A DNA stretch of 11,288 bases from an uncultured Clostridia bacterium (GCA_946183095.1 CAMHBE010000030.1:1-11288); one strand, 5' to 3'; counted from the stretch's first letter, positions 1-7,919 are shown. Numbers and translations: made by a program. Notes: generated from the letters alone by a model not told the origin.

Positions 1-168
1 TATGACGGCTTTAGGGCGGTACGAATGGGCGGCAAGAGGTTTTTAGAGGTGCCCATAAGATACATATACGGCACATCGGTGCATCCCGCATCGGTCGGCA
101 GATCGTACAAATGCCGCATACATATCGTATTTAAGGAAAATTGTACCCTGTTCCGTCCTCATATCTGA
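1..168. other. Window-edge stretch, no secure gene
   Basis: No gene can be assigned with confidence. Two frames stay open to the left edge. The plus frame starting at base 1 runs 55 codons to a TGA at 166-168. A minus frame has an ATG at 117-119 (RHLYDLPTDAG follows) and runs off the edge at base 3. Neither has a recognisable motif or a visible ribosome binding site, and at most one can be real. The stretch could be the 3' end of a gene lying to the left, or non-coding or repeated DNA. Confidence 0.2.
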
Positions 169-173
169 AAACC

Positions 174-218
174 ACAAAAAAATATCCCGATAACAGCGTG
201 TGCCGTTATCGGGATATT
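174..218 (-). terminator. Strong intrinsic terminator (minus strand)
   Basis: A perfect 14-bp inverted repeat, AATATCCCGATAAC (181-194) and GTTATCGGGATATT (205-218), encloses a 10-base loop. Read on the minus strand it is followed by seven T residues (176-182 on the plus strand), which is the standard intrinsic terminator form. It lies 12 bases past the stop codon of the minus-strand remnant at 231. On the plus side there is no T tract after the hairpin, so it should act mainly on the minus strand. Confidence 0.88.
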
Positions 219-230
219 GTTATGTTCGGT

Positions 231-641
231 TTACTTGCCGTTCTTGACAGCAAAGCCGTTGATGCTGAGGGCAGCTTTTGCGGTGAACTTACCGCCTACC
301 TCGCTGTTTCCGTCTATCACGAGATCGTTGGAAACTGTCAGGTTCTTCGTAACCTTTATGTCACCGATCAGCTTAGTTGTGCCGTTTTTAGCTGAAACTG
401 TCAGCGACTCCATAACCGTCTTGCCGGCTTCGGTGGCAGTGACAGTAAGCTCGCCCTTTACGGTGACTGCTCCGAGAATGCTGTCTGTGATATTTGCAGC
501 GTCCGTTACCGCAGTCTTGCCGAGAGTGCAGTTTGTCACGGTCAGGGACTTTTTGGCTGTGACTGCTGCCGCATCACCTTTGGCAGTCTTGAACGAGATA
601 TTCTCTATCGTGAGGTCGCCGCTTGCGGTCACGGACGGAAC
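231..641 (-). pseudogene. C-terminal remnant of beta-helix-like surface protein
   Basis: The minus frame is open from about 668 down to a TAA at 231-233 and is followed by a strong terminator, so the 3' end of a real gene is intact. The product is about 135 residues of short beta-strand repeats rich in T, V, A and G (for example DLTIENISF, SLTVTNCTL, ELTVTATEAG, NLTVSNDLVIDG), the pattern of a right-handed beta-helix. It resembles in style the N-terminal half of the giant protein at 969-7166. There is no signal peptide and no convincing start: the only early candidate is a GTG at 630-632 without a ribosome binding site. Just upstream the sequence becomes the coding strand of an unrelated regulator, so the 5' part is missing. 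The function of the parent protein is unknown beyond a probable extracellular role. Confidence 0.6.
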
Positions 642-857
642 TGTATAACCTCCGGAAGAGCGCTGCCTTCAATGAGCGAATTTCTTTATATGTGCGAATA
701 CTTTGAGATAACTCCGGAACAATTCTTTTCTGAGAATATACCTAAACCTATTAAACTTGAACGCGCAGTAAAGGCTCTTGACAAACTTAACGATGCAGAT
801 CTCGACCGAATCATTGACCTTGCCGAACGACTTGCCGAAAAGCCGGGCATCGCGTAG
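639..857 (+). pseudogene. 5'-truncated XRE-family regulator
   Basis: The plus frame from about 639 to the TAG at 855-857 reads NCITSGRALPSMSEFLYM and then CEYFEITPEQFF, followed by a charged C-terminal helix (KALDKLNDADLDRIIDLAERL). This matches the end of the helix-turn-helix and the tail typical of Cro/CI (XRE) regulators in Clostridia, where the family pattern is roughly YIxxIxSGxxLPSMxxFxxICxYFxITPxxFF. The DNA-recognition helices that should precede it, about 40-45 residues, are absent. Upstream codons in this frame lose all resemblance and are the reverse strand of the beta-helix remnant. An ATG at 672 could give 61 residues but has no convincing ribosome binding site and would lack the DNA-binding part. 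I call it a non-functional remnant; assignment to the family is by recalled motif, not by search. Confidence 0.65.
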
Positions 858-882
858 ATACCCGGCTCTTTGTATAGTTTTA
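837..882. terminator. Bidirectional terminator between convergent genes
   Basis: AGCCGGG (841-847) pairs with CCCGGCT (861-867), with further weak AT/AT pairing inside. The hairpin contains the stop codon of the regulator remnant. On the plus side it is followed by a T-rich stretch (868-895). On the minus side it is followed by four T residues (837-840 on the plus strand). It sits between the convergent remnant and the giant minus-strand gene, whose stop is 102 bases away, so it may end transcripts from both. The T tracts are short, so its strength is uncertain. Confidence 0.55.
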
Positions 883-968
883 TTCTTTGATTTTTCACAT
901 TTCGGCGCCGTCTGCCAATGCAGGAAGGATTGACAGCAGTGATCCGGAGCGCGAACGCGCCGCTGCAC

Positions 969-3900
969 CTACTTTGCCGATACGCTGCACGCTGTTATGG
1001 TGAACGTTCCGGCGCACGATCCGATGTACGGCGAATCCGGTCTGGCGCTGATGATGACCGTTGCTTTTCCGCAGTGAACGTTGTCGGCGTAGTAGATTTC
1101 GAAATACTTCTCGATATCATTGCCGCCGAGCTTTGTCTTGCCGACAGTGAGCGTAAGCTGCGGAGAAGCGGCATCGACAGCGGAGAACGTTATCGCCTTG
1201 CCGGTGTACTGAACGCTCTTGACGGAAAGCGTGAGCTTCCCCTTTGTGACATCCGTTCTGTCAGCGGAGGAAACAACGCTGTAACTGCCGCCGAGACCGT
1301 TTCCGGTATATGATGTGCCCTTGCTGTCTATCTTGACGGTGCAGTCCTTCGAGTTTCCGCTTTCGAGCGTTATTTTATCCTTGTCGTTGTATGTGACCGT
1401 GCAGTCGCTCTTTGTGAGCAGCATACCGTCCGCGATAACATATACGTTCGGCTTGTAAACGGCAGGCTTTCTGTACAGCATATCCGACGCGATAACGGTT
1501 GTGTTCTGTGAGGTGAGCTTCACAGGCTCTATCGTGAAATCACCGCCGCTGCCGGTGTACTTCGCGCCCTTATAGTTGCCGAGGAACGTGAGCTTCGTCT
1601 TTCCCGTGCCGGCTTTCTTGTTGCCTGAGAATGCAGCCGTGTAGTCTCTGCCCGCCGCAAGCTCATACTTCTCGCCGCCGGGAATTTCCGCAATGACCGT
1701 GAGTACGGGAGTCACACCGTACTTCGACCATGTGTAGGCGGTCTTATCCGTCTTTACGGTGATATCCGCATTCTTCGCGGGCGCTATCCTGAATGTCTTG
1801 CTGACGGAACCCGTGCGGCTGCCGATACCCGTTACCGTGAACTTTACGGTCCCGGCGTCGGTGTTCGCGGAATATGATACCTTGTAATCGGTGCCTTCCG
1901 AAAGTATGTTTTTCTGCGGGTCGGTAACTTTCAGTTCATCGGCGGTGAGCGTCTGCGGCTTGCCTGTGAATGTCCTGTTCACCTTCCCGAGTGCGACCTT
2001 TATCGCCGAGGCTTTCAGAGCAGCCCTGTCCGTGCTTGTCACAGTGACTTCGCGCGTGCCGGTGAAATTGCCGATACCGGTCAGAGTGACCTTGTCTCCC
2101 GAGACATCGCTAAGTGTGTAGTCCTTTCCTTTTTTCAGGACGATACCCATGTATGACACGATGGGCGCGGGGATCTTGCCGGCTTCGTAAAGCGTGCTGC
2201 CGACAACTATACCGCTGTCGGATACAGGCTTTTGCAGAACAGTGAACGGCATGGTCACGGAACCGGCGAGATCGCCCTTGAATGTGACGGTAACGGCAGC
2301 GCCGCCCTCCGTGCAGTTTATGTTATTTGTGTATTTCAGCGTATAGTCGGTGCCTTGTATGAGTTTTCTGCCGTTTTCCTTGCAGATGATGCCGGGCATC
2401 AGCGCCGCACCCGTGTAGGTGAGTTCATAACTGCCGCTGCCGCCCTTTGCTATCGTTGTTTCATCGAACGCCACAGTCAGACCGCTGCCCTTTGCGGGAA
2501 GTAAGGTCTGCATATATGTTATCTCGTTCGTGCCGTTTTTGTCGCTGAACAGCTTATGGCACTTTTCGCACTCCCAGTATTCGATATTGCCGTCGGTGTC
2601 CGCGGTTGGCTCAACGCGCTCATGCCGGATAAGGGAATGAGTGTGATGCTCGGCAATGATGATAACGCTGCTCCCGTCGATTATCTCACTCTTGCCCTGC
2701 GCATCCGAGAACAGGCATCCGCAGCGGCTGCAAGCGTAGTATTCGAGGTTGCCGTCCTCAGTCTCGGTGACAGCCTTTGCGGGGTAATGCGTAAGGTCGT
2801 GATCGAGAGCGGGAGAGATCTTAAACTCGCGGCTGATCTCTTCATTGCAAACAGTGCAGTATGTCACTTCGTCGCAGCTTCCCGCGGAGGTGCAGGTGGA
2901 AGCTGTCTCGTATTCGTGTCTGACAGCGCCGGGAACATGACCGGTCGAAGATATGACTTTGTGTGTGCGGGATATCTCCTCACCGCAGGCCGTACAGTAC
3001 TGCACAAGGTCATAGCCGCCGTCGGTAGTGCAGGTCACGGCGACCCTGTTCTCCTCCGCAGCGGTGCCGCCCTTATGACCGGTATGCACGGTTACGATGC
3101 TTTTATGATCTGCAATAAGGGAAGTGCCGTCCTTGTCGAGATACCACCGTCCGCATTCCGCACACTCATAATGCGCCGCACAGCCGTCGGTATTGCAGGT
3201 CAGAGGTACTGCGGGAACGAACGTCATTGTGTGGGTGTGCTTCACATACCACGCGGTAAATACTGTATCGCCGTTTATAACGACTTTCTTTCCGGGTACG
3301 CCGTAACCGAAACCGTCGATCCCGCTTCCGGTCCACTGGCTGAAAGTATATCCTTCCGGAGGTGTGAAACCGCAGGCGGGCAGCACATACGTCGAGCCAA
3401 CGGGAACGTACACGTCCGCCATGGTGCCTGTTCCGGATGTGCCGTCAAAGCTTACCTTCGCGGTACCCTTTGTTACGTTTATCTTTATGTACATGAGGTA
3501 ACCCGATGTCTCGGACGACGTTACCCGATAGCTGTATGTGCCGGAAGGTGCTTCACTCGGTACGGATACCGTCACGGTGCCGCTTTCGGTATCGGGTGTG
3601 AATGTCAGGGCGGGAGCGCCGTCGGGAACGCTGTACTCCGTGAATGTCAGGGTGCCGGCTCTTGCCTTGTTCGGCGTGGTGCGGTATGCCGTTACGGCAG
3701 TCTCGCCCGCGTACATATCGAGCTGATCGAAAGCTAACTGATCGAGCAGGTAATAGCCGTCCTCGTCCGCCGTGAACGTATAGCACAGATCCTTCAGCAC
3801 ATCGTTATAGCCTATCTGCTTCTCAACGCCTATCGCTCCGAATGAGCCCTGTGCGGCCACCTTCGCATAGACGGTCTTTGCAGTCACCGCAGCGGTGCTG

Positions 3901-6900
3901 TCAACAGGCTCGGTGCAGGCTTCATCGTAATAAAGCTCAACGCTCTTTGTTTGTTTTTTCTTGTCGGGGTTCACGAACCACCGCACCGTATATTCATCGT
4001 TCCAGAGTTCAAAATCCGAGGGAGTGGGCTTCACGGTGATCTTTACGACATCGCCGACTTTCGCGTACAGCACGGAATAATTGAGAACGAATCCCTTCGG
4101 GTTCAAAGGCGACGAACCGCTGTAGATGAAGGAATACATATCTATCGTGCCGGCTTCGCGGTCGCTCGTTGCTCTGAAACGTGTATGCACATACACTCTC
4201 TGACCCGCCGTGCAGGACAGTACAAGGCTGCCGCTCGTGCCGGGGACCGCATCTTCCCACATAGTCTCTGTGGGAGCCGCATCGCTGTTTGTTACGAGAT
4301 ATTCCTGTCTTGTGCTCGGATTGTTTACGGAAACGCTCGTGTACGGCGATTTGCAGGACAGTGCGGGAGCTGTGGGCAGGTCGGTATATATCTGCTTTCC
4401 GACCAGCTTCGCGGAACCCCAGACCGTGCCGTCATATCCGTCAACAACTGCGGTCAGGCGCACATACCTGCCAGCCGTACCGGATTCGGGCGTAAGCGTT
4501 GACGTCTTTGCGCTGCTGGTCGTAAGGTTCTGCCAGCCCTCACCGTCGTCGCTCACCTGCCAGCGGAAATGCACCGCTGACGGCTCGCTCACCTCGATCT
4601 CGTGCAGCAGTCCCGTGCGGGCGGTCTGTGCAGGCTGTCCGACGCGCACCGCCGAGGTATATACGATACCGCCGAACAGCACGGGTGTGATGTCTATCTT
4701 CACGCTCTCGGAATAAAGAGCTCCGCTGTGACCCGCCGCAGTCACCTTTACACGGATGTAATTGCCTGCGTCTTCATTGCCGACAACGTATTCGGACGAG
4801 CCGCTGCAGCGCGTTACGGGGATCCATGTCGTGCCGTTGTCGCTGACTTCCCATGTATATATCACATCGTCGGGAGTTCCCTCTGTGAATGCTTCTATGG
4901 TATCTCCGACCTCTTCCGCGCTGCCGGAGATCGACACACTGCCGGTTATCGGGCGCTTGTCTATGACTATGTTCTTTGCAATCTCTCCGTTGGCATCATA
5001 GAAATTGGTCTCGTACAGATAACCGCCTGCGGGCTCCGTTATCGTATAATAATCGCCTATGTCGATAAGGTAATCGCTGAATACAGCCTGCTTTCCCGCA
5101 TATATCGAAGCAGTGCCGTGCAGCTCACAATTTGAATCCACATATATGCCATATTCCGGTGAATGTACAGTCAGACTGCTGCCCGAACCGGAAACAACAG
5201 CGCTCATGGCTCTTACACCGCAGTCTGTGCGCGCGGTATTCTCCGAAATGTTGTTTATCACCACATTGCCGCCGTAAACGAACACTCTGTCAGCCCTTGA
5301 CCTTACGGCGAATTGTCCTTTTGCGGTAATGTTCGCGTCGCAGTGAAATTCCACACTGGAGTACCCGGTCACTATGCCGTCCGACTCCGATATGACAACG
5401 ATCTTTGCACCGTCACATTCTTTGAACTTTACGAAAGACTCCGCGCTGATGCAAGCGTGAGACGCAGAAGATGATACCGCAGTCAGACTGCCGGTCACCT
5501 CTATGCCCTTACCGGAGTATAATGCTGAATTGGCTTCCGCGGTGACATTTGCTGTTCCCGCGAGGGTTATGAACTCTTCATTCGAGATGATGCTGTGTTC
5601 TTTGCCTGTAACGGTGCTCTCGCCACGAAGCCTCACATATCCGACCGCGCAGATACCGTCTCCGTTCTTGCCCCCTGCGGTGAGCTTGGCGTCTTTCTGC
5701 ATTGTCACTTCGCCGCCGCTGCGTATGCCGTCATCGTTACCGGTCGCATCTATATCGCCTTCGGAGAGAACGTCGCCGCCGGCATAGATACCGTCCTTTG
5801 CGCCGCCGACTGCTTTCAGCCTGCCTCCGTCGGAAATGCTGACGGTACCGCCGCCGTAAACGCCGTACAGACCGCCCTGTGCGGTAACATTCCCGCCGAC
5901 GGTGACACTGCCGTTTTTAGTGATGAGCGCGGTGCCCTTTGCGCCTGCCGCACTTATAACGGCATTGCCTGACACGCTGATGTCTCCCGTACCGAACACC
6001 GCATCGGCATAGCTCGTTATGTCTATGGTACCGCCTCTGATGCCGATGTTATCGCCGACTATGCAGCGGCTTCCTACGGTCGCGACAGAAACGGTGAGAT
6101 CACCCTCTGCGTCGATATCGCCCGTGTCGGAGCGTATTGCACCGAAAACGCTTTCGATAACGCAGTTCCCGCGGAGCGTGATGTTCCCGGCGGCGTTCAC
6201 GCATATATAGTCGGCGGTGTATTTTTCCATATTGCTGCCGCCCGGCGCAGAGGTGGTCTTTGCGTGCAGCCCCGCCGCACCGTCGTCCATAATGATGACC
6301 GAACCGGCGGTGAGTGCAGATGCGCCGCCCGTAGCATCAAGATATCCGTTTTTTAAGATCCTTATCGTGCCGCTGCTCCCGCGGGCATTTACGGCAGCAC
6401 TGTTCAGCTTTGTGCTTTTTGCCTTTACAGTGCCCAATATATTAACGTACCATGACGAAACGACCGCGTCCGACACCGCTGTGATATCCACATTGCCAGA
6501 AAGATCCACTATTTCTCCCGCTATGCCGTAATGCGACCCGGACGTTGTAACGCCTTTGAACCTGCCGCCTATGAAAACATCACGGCTGCAATTTTGGGAG
6601 ACGACGCATCCGGCGTTCGATGTGACATTCACATCATCACCCTTCACGACGATCTCGCCGCTCCGTGAGTATATTCCGTTCCCGCCCGAATTTACGGTCA
6701 GGAAGCTGCCGCTGTCGATGAGTATGTCTCCGTCGATGCTGAAAGCGTCCTTATCCGCAGTGACATCTATGCTTGCTGTAGTGTACAGCGAGTTTACGGA
6801 CACGCCGTGACCCTTTGAGCCTTTGATCGTGAGGGTCTTGTCGTCGGGTCCGATGACCGCAAGTTCAAAGCTGCCGCTTATCGACTTTATCACCGCATCG

Positions 6901-7166
6901 GCATTCACGTTGATGCAGGTGTCCTCGGTCAGCACTATCTCCGCGCCATTCGCAAAGTCAGCCGAATACAGCTGCTTGTACTCCGTGACCTCCGGCGGTA
7001 TATCGCTGTCGCGCTCCGGAGCTGCCGGCGTATCGGACGTATCTGCGGCCGGTGCGGCGGTATCTTCCGTAACTGCGGGATAAGCCTGTGCCGGTATCGG
7101 CGAAAGTGTCATTGCCGCCGCGAGCATGATACTCAGCAGGACGTTTCGTTTCTTTTTTCTGTACAT
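969..7166 (-). CDS. Giant secreted multi-domain surface protein (2065 aa)
   Basis: This is a large exported protein of unknown ligand. Residues 1-28 form a Sec signal peptide: basic start MYRKKKRN, hydrophobic core, cleavage expected after AQA28. A Pro/Ala/Thr-rich linker follows to about 60. Residues about 60-735 are dozens of short Val/Gly-rich strand repeats resembling a right-handed beta-helix, as in polysaccharide-binding or adhesin stalks. Residues 740-827 and 828-921 are two Ig-like domains sharing the W-x-VSDxGxxW motif. About 925-1010 looks like a fibronectin-like module and 1010-1235 is unassigned. Residues 1236-1307 resemble an InlB-type repeat, 1310-1558 hold five CXXC modules, and 1563-2057 hold about six Ig-like repeats. 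The start is fixed by AAGGAGG at 7174-7180, seven bases before ATG, and by the signal peptide. No LPXTG, SLH, dockerin or hydrophobic C-terminal anchor is visible, so surface attachment is unproven. The gene stands alone, transcribed away from ruvC. Adhesion or glycan binding is an inference. Confidence 0.95.
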   Translation of the reverse strand: MYRKKKRNVLLSIMLAAAMTLSPIPAQAYPAVTEDTAAPAADTSDTPAAPERDSDIPPEVTEYKQLYSADFANGAEIVLTEDTCINVNADAVIKSISGSFELAVIGPDDKTLTIKGSKGHGVSVNSLYTTASIDVTADKDAFSIDGDILIDSGSFLTVNSGGNGIYSRSGEIVVKGDDVNVTSNAGCVVSQNCSRDVFIGGRFKGVTTSGSHYGIAGEIVDLSGNVDITAVSDAVVSSWYVNILGTVKAKSTKLNSAAVNARGSSGTIRILKNGYLDATGGASALTAGSVIIMDDGAAGLHAKTTSAPGGSNMEKYTADYICVNAAGNITLRGNCVIESVFGAIRSDTGDIDAEGDLTVSVATVGSRCIVGDNIGIRGGTIDITSYADAVFGTGDISVSGNAVISAAGAKGTALITKNGSVTVGGNVTAQGGLYGVYGGGTVSISDGGRLKAVGGAKDGIYAGGDVLSEGDIDATGNDDGIRSGGEVTMQKDAKLTAGGKNGDGICAVGYVRLRGESTVTGKEHSIISNEEFITLAGTANVTAEANSALYSGKGIEVTGSLTAVSSSASHACISAESFVKFKECDGAKIVVISESDGIVTGYSSVEFHCDANITAKGQFAVRSRADRVFVYGGNVVINNISENTARTDCGVRAMSAVVSGSGSSLTVHSPEYGIYVDSNCELHGTASIYAGKQAVFSDYLIDIGDYYTITEPAGGYLYETNFYDANGEIAKNIVIDKRPITGSVSISGSAEEVGDTIEAFTEGTPDDVIYTWEVSDNGTTWIPVTRCSGSSEYVVGNEDAGNYIRVKVTAAGHSGALYSESVKIDITPVLFGGIVYTSAVRVGQPAQTARTGLLHEIEVSEPSAVHFRWQVSDDGEGWQNLTTSSAKTSTLTPESGTAGRYVRLTAVVDGYDGTVWGSAKLVGKQIYTDLPTAPALSCKSPYTSVSVNNPSTRQEYLVTNSDAAPTETMWEDAVPGTSGSLVLSCTAGQRVYVHTRFRATSDREAGTIDMYSFIYSGSSPLNPKGFVLNYSVLYAKVGDVVKITVKPTPSDFELWNDEYTVRWFVNPDKKKQTKSVELYYDEACTEPVDSTAAVTAKTVYAKVAAQGSFGAIGVEKQIGYNDVLKDLCYTFTADEDGYYLLDQLAFDQLDMYAGETAVTAYRTTPNKARAGTLTFTEYSVPDGAPALTFTPDTESGTVTVSVPSEAPSGTYSYRVTSSETSGYLMYIKINVTKGTAKVSFDGTSGTGTMADVYVPVGSTYVLPACGFTPPEGYTFSQWTGSGIDGFGYGVPGKKVVINGDTVFTAWYVKHTHTMTFVPAVPLTCNTDGCAAHYECAECGRWYLDKDGTSLIADHKSIVTVHTGHKGGTAAEENRVAVTCTTDGGYDLVQYCTACGEEISRTHKVISSTGHVPGAVRHEYETASTCTSAGSCDEVTYCTVCNEEISREFKISPALDHDLTHYPAKAVTETEDGNLEYYACSRCGCLFSDAQGKSEIIDGSSVIIIAEHHTHSLIRHERVEPTADTDGNIEYWECEKCHKLFSDKNGTNEITYMQTLLPAKGSGLTVAFDETTIAKGGSGSYELTYTGAALMPGIICKENGRKLIQGTDYTLKYTNNINCTEGGAAVTVTFKGDLAGSVTMPFTVLQKPVSDSGIVVGSTLYEAGKIPAPIVSYMGIVLKKGKDYTLSDVSGDKVTLTGIGNFTGTREVTVTSTDRAALKASAIKVALGKVNRTFTGKPQTLTADELKVTDPQKNILSEGTDYKVSYSANTDAGTVKFTVTGIGSRTGSVSKTFRIAPAKNADITVKTDKTAYTWSKYGVTPVLTVIAEIPGGEKYELAAGRDYTAAFSGNKKAGTGKTKLTFLGNYKGAKYTGSGGDFTIEPVKLTSQNTTVIASDMLYRKPAVYKPNVYVIADGMLLTKSDCTVTYNDKDKITLESGNSKDCTVKIDSKGTSYTGNGLGGSYSVVSSADRTDVTKGKLTLSVKSVQYTGKAITFSAVDAASPQLTLTVGKTKLGGNDIEKYFEIYYADNVHCGKATVIISARPDSPYIGSCAGTFTITACSVSAK
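972..2480 (-). repeat. About six Ig-like repeats, C-terminal third of giant protein
   Basis: Residues about 1563-2065 break into roughly six diverged units of 70-90 residues starting near residues 1566, 1647, 1716, 1797, 1879 and 1976. The recurring pattern is Y-T-G-(K), a strand, then G-x-D-Y-x-(L/V)-x-Y-x-x-N, a Val/Thr strand and G-x-G-N-(F/Y)-x-G-(S/T), ending in a F-T-(I/V) strand. Examples are GTDYTLKYTNNIN, GTDYKVSYSANTD, GRDYTAAFSGNKK and TGIGNFTGT. Such units are common in exported proteins of gut Clostridia and probably serve as a stalk or as binding domains. The repeats are protein-level only; I see no long identical DNA copies. Confidence 0.75.
2493..3239 (-). repeat. Five CXXC modules inside giant protein
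   Basis: Residues 1310-1558 contain five tandem modules of 40-55 residues, each with one CXXC pair: CAECGRWY, CTACGEE, CTVCNEE, CSRCGCLF and CEKCHKLF. The first three also carry upstream cysteines (for example TCNTDGC, CTTDGG, CTSAGSC). Several are followed by a (W/L)(Y/F)xDxxG turn and a His-rich spacer (AEHHTHS, TGHK, TGHVPG). The pattern is known from exported proteins of Firmicutes. The cysteines could bind zinc or form disulfides; the sequence alone does not decide. Confidence 0.8.
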
Positions 7167-7210
7167 ATCGTTTCCTCCTTGCGAACATTATTGCGGGAAA
7201 CATATCATCA

Positions 7211-7267
7211 GTTTGACTTTATATCATTTTATCACATTTTGCACAAAAAGTCAACACAAAGTCAAAC
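7211..7267. promoter_or_regulatory. Three TTGACTTT boxes around the giant-gene promoter (candidate operator)
   Basis: GTTTGACTTT at 7211-7220 and AAAGTCAAAC at 7258-7267 are a perfect 10-bp inverted repeat. A third copy, AAAGTCAA at 7247-7254, lies 11 bases (one helical turn) from the one at 7258 and in the same orientation. For the leftward promoter the middle copy contains the -35 element, the right copy lies just upstream of it, and the left copy covers the expected transcription start. This placement suits a regulator binding site, but no regulator is known and the AT-rich sequence makes chance similarity possible. Confidence 0.4.
7226..7254 (-). promoter_or_regulatory. Sigma-A-type promoter for the giant gene
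   Basis: Read on the minus strand, TTGACT (plus-strand 7249-7254) is the -35 element and TAAAAT (plus-strand 7226-7231) the -10 element, with a spacer of exactly 17 bases. Transcription should start near 7219, leaving a leader of about 50 bases with a strong AAGGAGG ribosome binding site. The match to the vegetative consensus is close, which suggests substantial expression unless repressed. Confidence 0.78.
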
Positions 7268-7345
7268 ATTTTTGAGACAGATGTGCAAAATGCAGCCCTC
7301 TCCCCTGCCGCAGCAGCCGAAATACTGCCCGGACGAAAAAAAATG

Positions 7346-7374
7346 TTGCAATCGGAACGGAAATGTGGTATAAT
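7346..7374 (+). promoter_or_regulatory. Sigma-A-type promoter for ruvCAB-glmM
   Basis: TTGCAA (7346-7351) and TATAAT (7369-7374) are separated by 17 bases, and a TG sits just upstream of the -10. The -10 is a perfect consensus. The expected start near 7381 gives a leader of about 35 bases to the ruvC ATG. It is the only good rightward promoter I see before the operon. I see no SOS (LexA) box overlapping it, although I could not scan for one systematically. Confidence 0.78.
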
Positions 7375-7415
7375 ATAACAGTATGTACTATGAACGGCGG
7401 TGAAACAGCGGCATA

Positions 7416-7907
7416 ATGCGGATAATCGGTATCGACCCCGGCTATGCGATAGTGGGGTTCGGAGTGATAGAGTACGAACGCAGAATGTTCGACGTGATAG
7501 ATTACGGCGCGATAACTACCGGCGCGGAAAAGGATCTCAACACCCGCCTTATGGAGATATACGACGATGTGTGCTGCATCTTCGACCGCTACAAGCCCCA
7601 GTCTATGGCGATAGAACGGCTGTACTTCACAACCAACCAGAAGACGGCTATCGCGGTCGCAGAAGCGAGAGGCGTGGTCCTGCTCGCGGCAAGGCAGCGC
7701 AGCATAGAGATATACGAGTACACTCCGCTGCAGGTGAAGAACTCGATCACAGGCTACGGCAAGGCGGTAAAGAAGCAGGTGCAGGAGCTTACCAAAAACA
7801 TCCTTAAACTGCCGGAGATACCGAAGCCCGACGATACCGCCGACGCGCTCGCTATCGCCGTATGCCATGCACACTCGTACAATTCGCAGCTCAGCAGATT
7901 CAAGTAA
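7416..7907 (+). CDS. ruvC: Holliday junction endonuclease RuvC
   Basis: RuvC is a dimeric, Mg-dependent nuclease that resolves Holliday junctions by paired nicks, working with RuvAB at the end of recombinational repair. The 163-residue product is full length. It begins MRIIGIDPGYAIVGFG with catalytic Asp7, has Glu67 in AIERLYF, and ends with the acidic pair Asp140 and Asp143 in KPDDTADALAIAVCHAH. These four positions match the known active-site set of the E. coli enzyme (D7, E66, D138, D141). FTTNQKTA and the AEARG segment are also family hallmarks. The ATG at 7416 gives the conserved N terminus, though its ribosome binding site is weak: GGCGGTGA at 7396-7403, about 12 bases away. It is first in the operon, 12 bases before ruvA. 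Confidence 0.97.
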   Translation: MRIIGIDPGYAIVGFGVIEYERRMFDVIDYGAITTGAEKDLNTRLMEIYDDVCCIFDRYKPQSMAIERLYFTTNQKTAIAVAEARGVVLLAARQRSIEIYEYTPLQVKNSITGYGKAVKKQVQELTKNILKLPEIPKPDDTADALAIAVCHAHSYNSQLSRFK

Positions 7908-7919
7908 AAAGGTGATACT

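Noticed and set aside
903..960. Terminator from GC-rich inverted repeats (CGGCGCCG; GCGCG/CGCGC at 949-960) after the giant gene
   Set aside because: No T tract follows on the minus strand; the hairpin at 837-882 is the better candidate.
669..968. Minus-strand open frame of 99 codons
   Set aside because: It is the reverse of the XRE remnant and its terminator; its sequence has no protein character, and the plus-strand frame shows clear family motifs.
2556..3737. Open frame of 393 codons on the plus strand opposite the giant gene
   Set aside because: It lies entirely antisense to the CXXC, InlB and upstream parts of a clear exported protein, has no recognisable motif, and arises from codon bias of the opposite strand.
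7383..7403. Six-codon mini frame (MYYERR) in the ruvC leader
   Set aside because: It begins about two bases after the expected transcription start with no ribosome binding site, and no attenuator hairpin follows; probably chance.
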